In this document: positions 25,106 to 31,498 of the stretch, in pieces
Layout: the number at the start of each line of letters is the position of its first letter
Position numbering within the stretch: position 1 is the first letter of the stretch
NCBI GenBank assembly: GCA_002364555.1
Contig: DEYM01000106.1
Coordinates: forward strand, 17,180-61,514
From: Phycisphaerales bacterium UBA3158
Lineage (GTDB): Bacteria > Planctomycetota > Phycisphaerae > Phycisphaerales > SM1A02
DNA length: 44,335 bases
Direction of reading: 5' to 3'
The notes under the pieces: generated by a model
Seen by the model: the letters and a program-made list of their open reading frames with translations, nothing else
The model's database searches: none
What the model was told of the DNA's origin: nothing
Program-made: the position numbers and the translations under genes

Positions 25106-25537
25106 ATGACTACTTTCACGACTTCTCCAGTACTGGCCAACGAGCACACGAATCACATCTGCGACAACCCTCGTTGTGAACTCACATCAGACAACAGAGT
25201 TGACCACCTCTCGATCGTCAAGGCTGCAGGATGGCTCATCATCGATATGGAAATACACGATGTCGTGGCCCGAGACCTCGACGTCACGGTCGATGGACAG
25301 CTCGTGACGATCAAATCGCTTCCACGGATCGACGCACCTTCGTCACCCGTTCGAATCACGAGAGACTACATGCGTTCCTCCTCGGAGCGAGTCATCGAAC
25401 TGCCCGATCCAGTCGACATGGAACGTCGGGATCTGATCAAGGCAACTCTTCTGGACGGCGTATTGAGGCTCGTTCTGCCAACGATGAAAGCCAGGCAGGA
25501 AAGAACGATGTTGCATCTGAACGATGCGATCTCCTGA
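25106..25537 (+). CDS. Small heat-shock protein (HSP20/alpha-crystallin family), first of four
   Basis: This 143-residue protein has a short variable N-terminus with several His and two Cys. The alpha-crystallin domain follows (about 40-128): 'WLIIDMEIHDVVARDLDVTVDGQLVTIKS' for the first beta-strands, and 'LIKATLLDGVLRLVLP' for the end, the family's G-V-L-x-L-x-L-P signature. sHSPs hold unfolding proteins in an ATP-independent way. It is the most diverged of the four. AAGGAG lies 7 nt before the ATG at 25106; an in-frame TTG at 25100 is too close to it. The next sHSP gene starts 93 nt later. Confidence 0.85.
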   Translation: MTTFTTSPVLANEHTNHICDNPRCELTSDNRVDHLSIVKAAGWLIIDMEIHDVVARDLDVTVDGQLVTIKSLPRIDAPSSPVRITRDYMRSSSERVIELPDPVDMERRDLIKATLLDGVLRLVLPTMKARQERTMLHLNDAIS

Positions 25538-25559
25538 AATGAAACAAAGGGGTCTCGCG

Positions 25560-25574
25560 GACGCACGGTGCGTC
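25560..25574. repeat. 7-bp inverted repeat between sHSP genes 1 and 2
   Basis: GACGCAC-G-GTGCGTC is a perfect dyad with a single central base, located 56 nt before the second sHSP start. It could be a repressor operator or a tight hairpin. It does not match CIRCE (TTAGCACTC dyad) or HAIR. Confidence 0.35.
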
Positions 25575-25630
25575 TCTGGACCTCAGGCAACGAACGTTTA
25601 CGGCATCTCACACACATAAGGAGTCTAGAG

Positions 25631-26515
25631 ATGGCTATCAAAGTTCAAGTCAAGGAAAACGGCACCAGCAAGGTACAGCCCAACCTCTTCAACAACGGTG
25701 CAGCAATGGGCGTCAACACATCAAGCGACTTCGTCGGCGTACAGCCAACAAGCATGACCGGATTTGGAACATGGACCGCTCCAGCATTCAATGCATGGAA
25801 CACCCCAGTCACAGGAATCAACACCATGAACAACTCAATGAACACAACACCAGCATTTGCCAGCACCAATTCACTGCCTTACGCCCGGCAGAATGCCTTC
25901 CTCGGTCAGCTCCCGGGCATGTGGCAGGGTGAAATCGCCACTCAGATGGGCACTGCACCAGTCATGAACCCCTGGTTCGCCGGCATCAACGCCCAGGCTG
26001 CCGCCCTTGTCAACGGATTCAACGGTCCCAGCTACAACCCAGTCACCGGGCTGCCTGTCACCTCCAGCATCGGTTGCCCCGCTGCAACGGGAGCATTCGG
26101 TTGGAACACCATGTCCGCTCCACAGCAGACCACGGTTGCATCCCAGCCCGTCAATGCTCATCTTCCAATCGACGTCCTCGACAACGGCTCCCAGTATCTT
26201 CTGGTAGCGGATCTCCCAGGCGTCAAGATCGACGATCTGGAGCTGGGTATCGAAAACGGCCTGCTCATGATCAAGGCGATCTCCCAGGCCACCACGTTCG
26301 TTCCCGGTGTCGACATGACCACGCCAGTTGCGACCATCAGCCGTGAAAAGGCACCGGTCAAGATCTACCAGCGAACCTTCTCCATCGGCCGTGACATCAC
26401 CGTCGAGAACATAACGGCCAGCCTGAGCAATGGCGTTCTCACGATCAGCCTGCCCAAGGTCAACATGGTCACAGGAACACCTTCCCGTATTCGCAACACG
26501 GTAGTCGCCGCCTGA
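25631..26515 (+). CDS. Large HSP20-family protein with Asn/Thr/Met-rich N-terminal region, second of four
   Basis: This 294-residue protein is about twice normal sHSP length. Residues 1-170 are low complexity, rich in Asn, Thr, Ala, Pro, Met, Phe and Trp, nearly uncharged and without a known domain. The alpha-crystallin domain is at about 172-285: 'LLVADLPGVKIDDLELGIENGLLMIKA', 'YQRTFSIGRDI' and 'ITASLSNGVLTISLPK' are canonical. In sHSPs the N-terminal region drives oligomerisation and client binding, so this long disordered-looking arm may build large or phase-separating assemblies (inference). The ATG at 25631 has AAGGAG 7 nt upstream. Confidence 0.87.
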   Translation: MAIKVQVKENGTSKVQPNLFNNGAAMGVNTSSDFVGVQPTSMTGFGTWTAPAFNAWNTPVTGINTMNNSMNTTPAFASTNSLPYARQNAFLGQLPGMWQGEIATQMGTAPVMNPWFAGINAQAAALVNGFNGPSYNPVTGLPVTSSIGCPAATGAFGWNTMSAPQQTTVASQPVNAHLPIDVLDNGSQYLLVADLPGVKIDDLELGIENGLLMIKAISQATTFVPGVDMTTPVATISREKAPVKIYQRTFSIGRDITVENITASLSNGVLTISLPKVNMVTGTPSRIRNTVVAA

Positions 26516-26560
26516 CAACGACCGACTCGATTGCCCTGTGCGATCGAATAACGACATGCG

Positions 26561-26597
26561 ACATGCCTCTCCGGAAGACTGTTTCGGAGAGGCATGT
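26561..26597 (+). terminator. 16-bp stem-loop after the second sHSP gene
   Basis: Arms ACATGCCTCTCCG (26561-26573) and CGGAGAGGCATGT (26585-26597) extend inward by three more pairs (one G-U), leaving a 5-nt loop. It is very stable and 46 nt after the stop of sHSP gene 2. No T-run follows, so it may be a 3'-end stabiliser or attenuator instead of a classical rho-independent terminator. Confidence 0.5.
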
Positions 26598-26627
26598 CCA
26601 CATGGCGTTCAGGTGTTTGAATCCCAC

Positions 26628-26660
26628 TGCCTCTTCGGCAGCCCACCTGCCGAACAGGCA
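26628..26660. promoter_or_regulatory. Long interrupted inverted repeat upstream of the sigma-54-like promoter
   Basis: TGCCT-c-TTCGGCAG and CTGCCGAA-c-AGGCA form 14-nt arms with one internal mismatch around a CCCAC centre. The dyad ends 41 nt before the -24 element at 26702. This is a reasonable place for an enhancer-binding activator site, though it could also form an RNA hairpin in the upstream transcript. Confidence 0.4.
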
Positions 26661-26701
26661 CGGAATGAAGTCCTGGATCATGTTTAAAGTCGGTTTGATT
26701 C

Positions 26702-26717
26702 TGGCATGCGACTTGCA
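26702..26717 (+). promoter_or_regulatory. Sigma-54-type (-24/-12) promoter before sHSP gene 3
   Basis: TGGCATG-CGAC-TTGCA matches the sigma-54 consensus TGGCACG-N4-TTGCA at all key bases, with GG and GC exactly 10 nt apart. The predicted start is about 26728, giving a leader of near 88 nt before the ATG at 26816. A dyad upstream (26628-26660) could bind the activator such promoters need. The rpoN gene is not in the window. Confidence 0.6.
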
Positions 26718-26773
26718 TCCTTACAACTGGTTCCAGTCAAGAACGTCTTGACACGAATCAGCAAGTGAATCAA

Positions 26774-26795
26774 TCCGGAAGTTCGCTGTTCCGGA
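26774..26795 (+). other. Leader stem-loop of sHSP gene 3
   Basis: Arms TCCGGAA and TTCCGGA with an 8-nt loop lie in the predicted 5' leader, 7 nt before the CGGAG ribosome site. Heat-shock leaders often contain RNA thermometers. The stem does not itself include the Shine-Dalgarno, so this role is only possible, not shown. Confidence 0.35.
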
Positions 26796-26815
26796 ACTAC
26801 AACGGAGATTGTGCC

Positions 26816-27250
26816 ATGAATACGCGTGCTCTCTTCTCACCAGCAACGAATGCCGTCACGCTCGTACGTAACGAAGTCGAGCGTATGTTCGATAATGTCT
26901 TCTGCTGCAGCAATACAGGCTCACAGGGGTATCCATCACTCAACATGATTGATGACGACAACAACATCTACGTGGAAGCAGAGCTTCCAGGAGTGAAGAT
27001 GGAGGATGTCGAAGTCTCGGTTACCGATGGAATGCTGACTGTCAGCGGTCATCGCACAGCGGTGACTCCAGTCGGGGCCGATACGCTCCGTCGTGAGCGA
27101 GGTTCGCTCGAGTTCGAGCGAAGCATCTCATTGCCCGCCAATGTCGATCCAACCGACACCAGGGCCGTTCTCAGAGATGGTGTCCTGACGCTCACTCTGC
27201 CTAAGACGGTTAATTCAAGGGCCAGACAGGTCCCTGTCACGGAAGGCTGA
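26816..27250 (+). CDS. Small heat-shock protein (HSP20 family), third of four
   Basis: This 144-residue protein has classical bacterial class A-like sHSP form: a short N-terminal helix with 'NEVERMFDNVF', then a 'CC' pair, then the alpha-crystallin domain (about 42-135). The domain has 'IYVEAELPGVKMEDVEVSVTDGMLTVSG', 'GSLEFERSISLPANVD' and 'AVLRDGVLTLTLPK'. A C-terminal I/V-x-V-like tail ('RQVPVTEG') can dock into neighbouring subunits. CGGAG is 8 nt before the ATG. It has its own upstream region with the sigma-54-type promoter and is followed 60 nt later by sHSP gene 4. Confidence 0.92.
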   Translation: MNTRALFSPATNAVTLVRNEVERMFDNVFCCSNTGSQGYPSLNMIDDDNNIYVEAELPGVKMEDVEVSVTDGMLTVSGHRTAVTPVGADTLRRERGSLEFERSISLPANVDPTDTRAVLRDGVLTLTLPKTVNSRARQVPVTEG

Positions 27251-27262
27251 AAAAGTCGAACC

Positions 27263-27291
27263 TTGGACATTGAATGAAAGTATTGGATAGT
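27263..27291 (+). promoter_or_regulatory. Possible sigma-70-like promoter before sHSP gene 4
   Basis: TTGGAC and GATAGT are separated by 17 nt in the 60-nt AT-rich gap between sHSP genes 3 and 4. Both hexamers are only partial matches, so gene 4 may instead be read only from the upstream promoter. Confidence 0.25.
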
Positions 27292-27310
27292 GAATTGCAG
27301 GAGTATGACC

Positions 27311-27730
27311 ATGAACACCAACACCACTAACTACATCAATTGTTGCGGAACAACGGAAGCGACGACTCCATTGCACGAGCGTCACGCAGCCAAGCAGCCG
27401 CAGTACTACAGAGCACCGATCGATGTCCATGAGAACGAGGGTTCATTCACCATCGTCGCGGACATGCCGGGATCGACGGCGGAGGGGATAGAGATCTCCG
27501 TCGAGGACAATTCCCTTGAGATCACCGGAAAGGTGCAGGACAGATATCCAGACCTCGGTCGTGTACTCCATCAGGAGTATGGAATCGGCGACTTCCATCG
27601 TCGATTCAGGATCGGCGACGGCATCGACGTCGCCAGCATCGAAGCGACCTGCAAGAACGGCATCCTGACTGTCTGTTTGCCCAAGTCGGCAACAGTTCAA
27701 GCCAGGACAATTGAGGTCAGGGCCGAGTGA
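27311..27730 (+). CDS. Small heat-shock protein (HSP20 family), fourth of four
   Basis: This 139-residue protein has an N-terminal polar arm with 'NCCGTT', then the alpha-crystallin domain (about 35-130): 'PIDVHENEGSFTIVADMPGSTAEGIEISVEDNSLEITGK', 'EYGIGDFHRRFRIGDGID' and 'ATCKNGILTVCLPKS'. Like gene 3 it has an adjacent Cys-Cys pair near residue 11, before the domain, which is unusual in sHSPs. AGGAG at 27299-27303 is 7 nt from the ATG at 27311 and only 1 nt from the ATG at 27305, so 27311 is the start. Two strong terminators follow. Confidence 0.92.
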   Translation: MNTNTTNYINCCGTTEATTPLHERHAAKQPQYYRAPIDVHENEGSFTIVADMPGSTAEGIEISVEDNSLEITGKVQDRYPDLGRVLHQEYGIGDFHRRFRIGDGIDVASIEATCKNGILTVCLPKSATVQARTIEVRAE

Positions 27731-27750
27731 GTTGCGTGACCCTCGGCTCA

Positions 27751-27786
27751 CCGGGGCCGCCGCGGTGGGGCGGCCCCGGATTTTTA
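27751..27786 (+). terminator. Rho-independent terminator of the sHSP cluster
   Basis: An 11-bp GC stem (CCGGGGCCGCC / GGCGGCCCCGG) with a 7-nt loop is followed by ATTTTTAATTT. It starts 21 nt after the stop of sHSP gene 4. Confidence 0.9.
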
Positions 27787-27812
27787 ATTTCATATGCTCC
27801 ACATGGGGCGCG

Positions 27813-27844
27813 AGAGGGCCCGGCACATGCCGGGCCCTCTTTTT
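27813..27844 (+). terminator. Second rho-independent terminator in tandem
   Basis: A 12-bp stem (AGAGGGCCCGGC / GCCGGGCCCTCT) with loop ACAT merges into TTTTT. Together with the one 27 nt upstream it isolates the sHSP cluster from the HdeD-family gene. Confidence 0.9.
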
Positions 27845-27952
27845 CATTGCGGCGGGATGGTTTCATCATCGGGTCGACCACTCAGGAACGCCCGCTTCGG
27901 TTACGCTTCGCCTGACACGACAAACCACAGGAATCCACTGGAGCTCAACGAC

Positions 27953-28558
27953 ATGTCAGACGAATCATCCAATCCAGCTGTTCTCAAGCCCTGGGAAATA
28001 CAAGAGCGAATGCGTCAATCCCGCGGTGTGCTGCTGGCGGAGGGGATCATCTTCGTTCTATGCGGCCTGTTTGCCATTGTCGTCTCGCCAATGCTGGCAT
28101 CGACTCTGTTGATCCTCTTCCTTGGCTGGCTGGCTCTGGTCTGTGGGGTGCTCCTGTTCATCCGATGTTTCATGGGATCGATCGAATCGCAGGCCATGAA
28201 TCTGATGAACGCGATCTTCATCACGGGACTGGGCGTCCTGTTCCTGATCTGGCCCTTTGAGAGTCTCGAGGTCGTCACGCTCTTTCTGGCGGCATGGTGT
28301 CTGATCACCGGCATCATGAATCTCGCCGGCAAGCCTGCTCGCTCACACGTTGCACCGGGCATTCAGTTCATCAGTGGAATTGCCGGAATCATTCTGGCCG
28401 TGCTACTGCTGCTCTGGTGGCCTTCGGATGCCCTCTGGGCTCCAGGAATCCTCTTCGGTGTCCAGCTGCTCTTCGGGGGAATGGCCGTTCTGGCGATATG
28501 GAACGCTCTTGGAAGTGGATCGGCTGCAGCGTCCCCGCCAGAGACCACTCAGAGATGA
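27953..28558 (+). CDS. HdeD-family membrane protein
   Basis: This 201-residue protein has six TM helices arranged as three hairpins: 'GVLLAEGIIFVLCGLFAIVVSP', 'LLILFLGWLALVCGVLLFIRCF', 'GLGVLFLIWPFESLEVVTLFLAAWCLITGIMNL', then 'FISGIAGIILAVLLLLWWPS' and a final helix. This layout, with the Pro-containing turns, is that of HdeD (DUF308), an inner-membrane protein tied to acid resistance in enterics; the molecular action is unknown. The ATG at 27953 has GGAG 9 nt upstream. Its place just after four sHSP genes fits a stress-response setting, although two terminators separate them. Confidence 0.85.
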   Translation: MSDESSNPAVLKPWEIQERMRQSRGVLLAEGIIFVLCGLFAIVVSPMLASTLLILFLGWLALVCGVLLFIRCFMGSIESQAMNLMNAIFITGLGVLFLIWPFESLEVVTLFLAAWCLITGIMNLAGKPARSHVAPGIQFISGIAGIILAVLLLLWWPSDALWAPGILFGVQLLFGGMAVLAIWNALGSGSAAASPPETTQR

Positions 28559-28822
28559 GCAAAAAAAGGAGTGCCGCGTTATTCACGCGGTACTCCAGGA
28601 GGAGAGAGAAGAGAGTTCTTTGGTACGCCAGAGGCTCCGAGGGGCTCTCAAATGGCGTAGCTAACAGGACAACACTCTCCACGAGACTTCCTTTCGCCTC
28701 TTTTCAGGAATCTGAAATCAATCTGGATAGAACGGTCAGCTGCCTAGCGCGGTATAAAACCATCTCACAGGTGCTCTAGTGCCATCTGGAGCTGAACAAT
28801 GTTGGCCGTGGAACCAGATTGA
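28559..28822. other. 264-nt gene-free stretch between the HdeD-family and ClC genes
   Basis: It contains the A7 stem-loop, a purine-rich GGAGGAGAGAGAAGAGAG tract at 28598-28615, and a further nested dyad (TACGCCA at 28624-28630 with TGGCGTA at 28653-28659, and GCTC-CGAG-GGGC inside). I see no credible open frame and no tRNA. It may hold a small RNA or a structured leader for the ClC gene. Confidence 0.35.
28561..28596 (-). terminator. Stem-loop with T7 on the minus strand, just after the HdeD-family gene
   Basis: Arms GGAGTGCCGCG (28568-28578) and CGCGGTACTCC (28586-28596) form an 11-bp stem with one G-U pair and loop TTATTCA. It is preceded by A7 on the plus strand, so it looks like a terminator only for minus-strand transcription, yet no minus-strand gene is near. 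A purine tract rich in GGAGAGA follows on the plus strand. Confidence 0.4.
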
Positions 28823-30445
28823 ATGACTAGATTTCTCGAACCCATTCCAGATGAGCAGGAGGAAAGCCATCCGTGGCATGCCACGCTGCTGTCCTGGTCT
28901 GCCTGGTGGAGACATCTGCTGATCATCATCGCGGCGTGTCTGGCGGGAGTATTCGCGTTGTTCTTTCGCGAAATGGACATCTGGGGATTCGAGTTCTTCA
29001 GAGCCCTCACAGGCAAGCATGAGTGGATGGGATTCAAGGTCGAGGGATGGCTTGGTGTCGTTCTGGGAATGGCGCTCATCACGGTCTCGATGATCGTGAT
29101 CATGAGACTTCGCGACGTGTTCTTCCCCGGGACGGAGGGCACAGGCATCCCCCAGGCGATTGCTTCACTTCATGTGAAGGAAGGCCCCATTCGTCAGTAC
29201 ATGCTCTCGGGCAGAATTCTGATCGGCAAGACGATTCTGCTCTGCATCGGTCTGTTTTCTGGCATGACGATCGGCCGAGAAGGGCCTTCGGTGCATGTCG
29301 GTGCCTGCTTCATGTATCTGATCACGAAGATCACGAGGTTTCCGCGTCACCTGGTGCAGCGTGGTCTGATTCTGGGTGGGGGTGGCGCCGGTATCGCCGC
29401 CGCATTCAACGCTCCCGTCGCCGGAATGATCTTCGCCATGGAGGAGATCGGTCGTTCGTTCGACAAGAACAACGCCAGCGCAATTGTCCGAATCGTGGTG
29501 ATCGCCTCAGTTGTCGTGGTGGCGGTCCTCGGCTGGGACTACCTGTTCTACGGCAGTATCAACAAGTCCTTCGGATTCGATCTGATGCACTGGCTCGCGG
29601 TGCCCGTGATTGCCGTCATCGGAGGTTTTCTTGGTGGCTTCTTCGCCAGAGGGGTCGTCTGGGGAACGCCCATCGTCAACAGGAATGTCCGCAAGCATCC
29701 ATATCTGACTGCCGGTGCGCTCGGACTGTGTCTGGCGGGTCTCGGACTGGCCAGTGACGGTCAGTCGTACGGTAGTGGCTATCCACAGGCGCGTGCCATA
29801 CTCATGTATCGCGGCACGGACTACTACGGCGTCCTGGAGCAGGAGAAGACGGCGACCACGGAAGAGCTCTATGTCGCCTACAAGAGTCTGGTGAGCCAGC
29901 GGACGCTCATCACGGACAAGGACATTCTCGACAACTCCGTCGCGGAGATCGACATGGCCTGGAAGACCCTCGGTGATGCCGATGAACGGGATTTCTACGA
30001 TCAATGGCATCGACCGGAGGGGTATCCCTGGTGGTACCCATTCGCCAAGGCAGGTGGCAACTACTTCAGTCTTATCAGCGGCATTCCGGGAGGGCTGTTC
30101 GATCCCAGTCTCTCGGTCGGGGCCGGTCTGGGGAACATGTGCGCCGATCTGTTCCACGATCTCTTCGGGGGGATCAATCCGCAATTCGTGATCATGCTCT
30201 TCATGGTGAGTTATTTCGCCGGTGTCGTTCAAAGCCCCATCACTGTCTTTGTCATCATGATTGAAATGACCGATGCACGCTTTGTGACACTGCCTCTGAT
30301 GGTGGCTGCCATAGTGGGTTACGAGTGCTCGCACCTCGTATGCAAGACCGCCATCTATGAAGCCTTGGCGGAGATCTTCCTAGGAGGTATCGAGAAGAGG
30401 GCCAAGGAGCAGGGAATCGAGTCTGAACCCGCTCCCAAGGGCTGA
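28823..30445 (+). CDS. ClC-family Cl-/H+ antiporter-like protein with J-domain-like insertion
   Basis: This 540-residue polytopic protein carries the ClC selectivity motifs: 'GTGIPQ' (about 107-111), 'GREGPSVHVG' at 151-160 with gating Glu153, and 'GIPGGLFDPS' near 420-429. The late Tyr in 'KTAIYEALAE' is also present. Glu-Glu in 'FAMEEIGRSF' corresponds to the inner proton Glu of antiporters, so exchange and not channel activity is likely. Residues 333-395 (nt 29819-30007), between helices K and L, are an extra segment reading 'DYYGVLEQEKTATTEEL' ... 'AYKSL' ... 'AEIDMAWKTLGDADERDFYDQW'. This closely resembles a DnaJ J-domain whose HPD is lost. There are no C-terminal CBS domains. The ribosome site is weak. 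Confidence 0.9.
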   Translation: MTRFLEPIPDEQEESHPWHATLLSWSAWWRHLLIIIAACLAGVFALFFREMDIWGFEFFRALTGKHEWMGFKVEGWLGVVLGMALITVSMIVIMRLRDVFFPGTEGTGIPQAIASLHVKEGPIRQYMLSGRILIGKTILLCIGLFSGMTIGREGPSVHVGACFMYLITKITRFPRHLVQRGLILGGGGAGIAAAFNAPVAGMIFAMEEIGRSFDKNNASAIVRIVVIASVVVVAVLGWDYLFYGSINKSFGFDLMHWLAVPVIAVIGGFLGGFFARGVVWGTPIVNRNVRKHPYLTAGALGLCLAGLGLASDGQSYGSGYPQARAILMYRGTDYYGVLEQEKTATTEELYVAYKSLVSQRTLITDKDILDNSVAEIDMAWKTLGDADERDFYDQWHRPEGYPWWYPFAKAGGNYFSLISGIPGGLFDPSLSVGAGLGNMCADLFHDLFGGINPQFVIMLFMVSYFAGVVQSPITVFVIMIEMTDARFVTLPLMVAAIVGYECSHLVCKTAIYEALAEIFLGGIEKRAKEQGIESEPAPKG

Positions 30446-30584
30446 AAACCGATTCCGGTCCCTATTCGATGAACCGGCGAACTCGTTCCACCCGGTGACG
30501 TATCAATTGAGGCGAATCCTCGGATTGGCCCCATTTCTCTACGTCTCACTCTTTGACCGACAACTCATGAACCATTGAAACACA

Positions 30585-30597
30585 GCACGGACCGTGC
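30585..30597. repeat. Small dyad just before the sigma-70 gene
   Basis: GCACGG-A-CCGTGC is a perfect 6-bp dyad ending 13 nt before the ATG at 30611. It could be an operator or could fold over the ribosome site region. Confidence 0.3.
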
Positions 30598-30610
30598 GTG
30601 GGATTGCCAT

Positions 30611-31486
30611 ATGGGATGTTCCGAACTTCGCAGTAATCTCGACCTCTATCTCCAGCAGATAAGTCGCATTCCGCTTCTGACAGCCGAGCAGGAGAAGGTG
30701 CTTGCCTGGGGAGTGATCAATGATCACTGTCTGGATTGCAAGCGTCGGATGATCCAGGCCAACCTCCGTCTGGTGGTGAGTATCGCCAAACAGAACATGC
30801 GTACCGGCCTTTCATTGCAGGATCTGATCAATGAGGGCAATGTCGGTCTGATTCGAGCGGTGGAACGATTCGACCCTGCCATGGGAAATCGTTTCTCCAC
30901 CTATGCCACCTGGTGGATTCGAAAGACCATCAAGCAGGCCGTCATGGAGTTCGGTCAGCATCTCCACGTTCCGACCTACATGCGGCAGCGAATGGCGGCA
31001 TGGGACAGGACGGTCAAGCAACTGGAGGTACAGTTGGGCCGATCGCCGACCTCGGATGAACTGGCTGATGCCATGAATGTCCCCCGAAGCAAGTTGGCGA
31101 TCATTCAGAGAACGATGGCCGCCACTCGATCGGTGCCGACAGGGAGTCATCTCGATGATGATGGTTCCATCGGAACGGTGGAGGGCCAGGCCGACGACCT
31201 CTTCGAATCGGGTCAGGTCGTTGCCGAGCGATCCGAGGACATGGAGAAGATGCGGCAGTTGATCTCCACGTTCGAGCCCATGGCGGCAAGAGTGATTCGC
31301 ATGCGTTTCGGACTTGAGGGACGTCACCCCTTGACGCTCAAGGAGGCCGGTCTGGAAATTGGTCTGACCAGAGAACGGGTTCGCCAGATAGAGCAGGCTG
31401 CTCTTGAAAGACTGCGTGACGCCTTCCGCGAGGCCGGCTTGCATAGGCACAATTCCCTGAGCAATGCCCACAAGTGGGCTGGATGA
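30611..31486 (+). CDS. Sigma-70-family RNA polymerase sigma factor (RpoD/RpoS-like, group 2-type)
   Basis: About 291 residues: region 1.2 ('LDLYLQQISRIPLLTAEQE', about 11-29), region 2 ('ANLRLVVSIAKQNMRTGLSLQDLINEGNVGLIRAVERFDP ... FSTYATWWIRKTIKQAV', with the -10-melting aromatic residues), region 3 (about 130-185), and region 4 with the -35-binding helix 'GLTRERVRQIEQAALERLRD'. It lacks the long N-terminal region 1.1 and is shorter than a housekeeping RpoD, so an alternative group 2 sigma is likely. The ATG at 30611 is preferred over the TTG at 30575. Being next to a stress island suggests, but does not prove, a stress role. Confidence 0.9.
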   Translation: MGCSELRSNLDLYLQQISRIPLLTAEQEKVLAWGVINDHCLDCKRRMIQANLRLVVSIAKQNMRTGLSLQDLINEGNVGLIRAVERFDPAMGNRFSTYATWWIRKTIKQAVMEFGQHLHVPTYMRQRMAAWDRTVKQLEVQLGRSPTSDELADAMNVPRSKLAIIQRTMAATRSVPTGSHLDDDGSIGTVEGQADDLFESGQVVAERSEDMEKMRQLISTFEPMAARVIRMRFGLEGRHPLTLKEAGLEIGLTRERVRQIEQAALERLRDAFREAGLHRHNSLSNAHKWAG

Positions 31487-31498
31487 TTCGGCGTCAGG

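Noticed and set aside
25290..25400. CIRCE or HspR-type heat-shock operator search across the sHSP cluster
   Set aside because: No TTAGCACTC-N9-GAGTGCTAA or CTTGAGT-N7-ACTCAAG dyad is present; only the GACGCAC dyad and the sigma-54-type site were kept.
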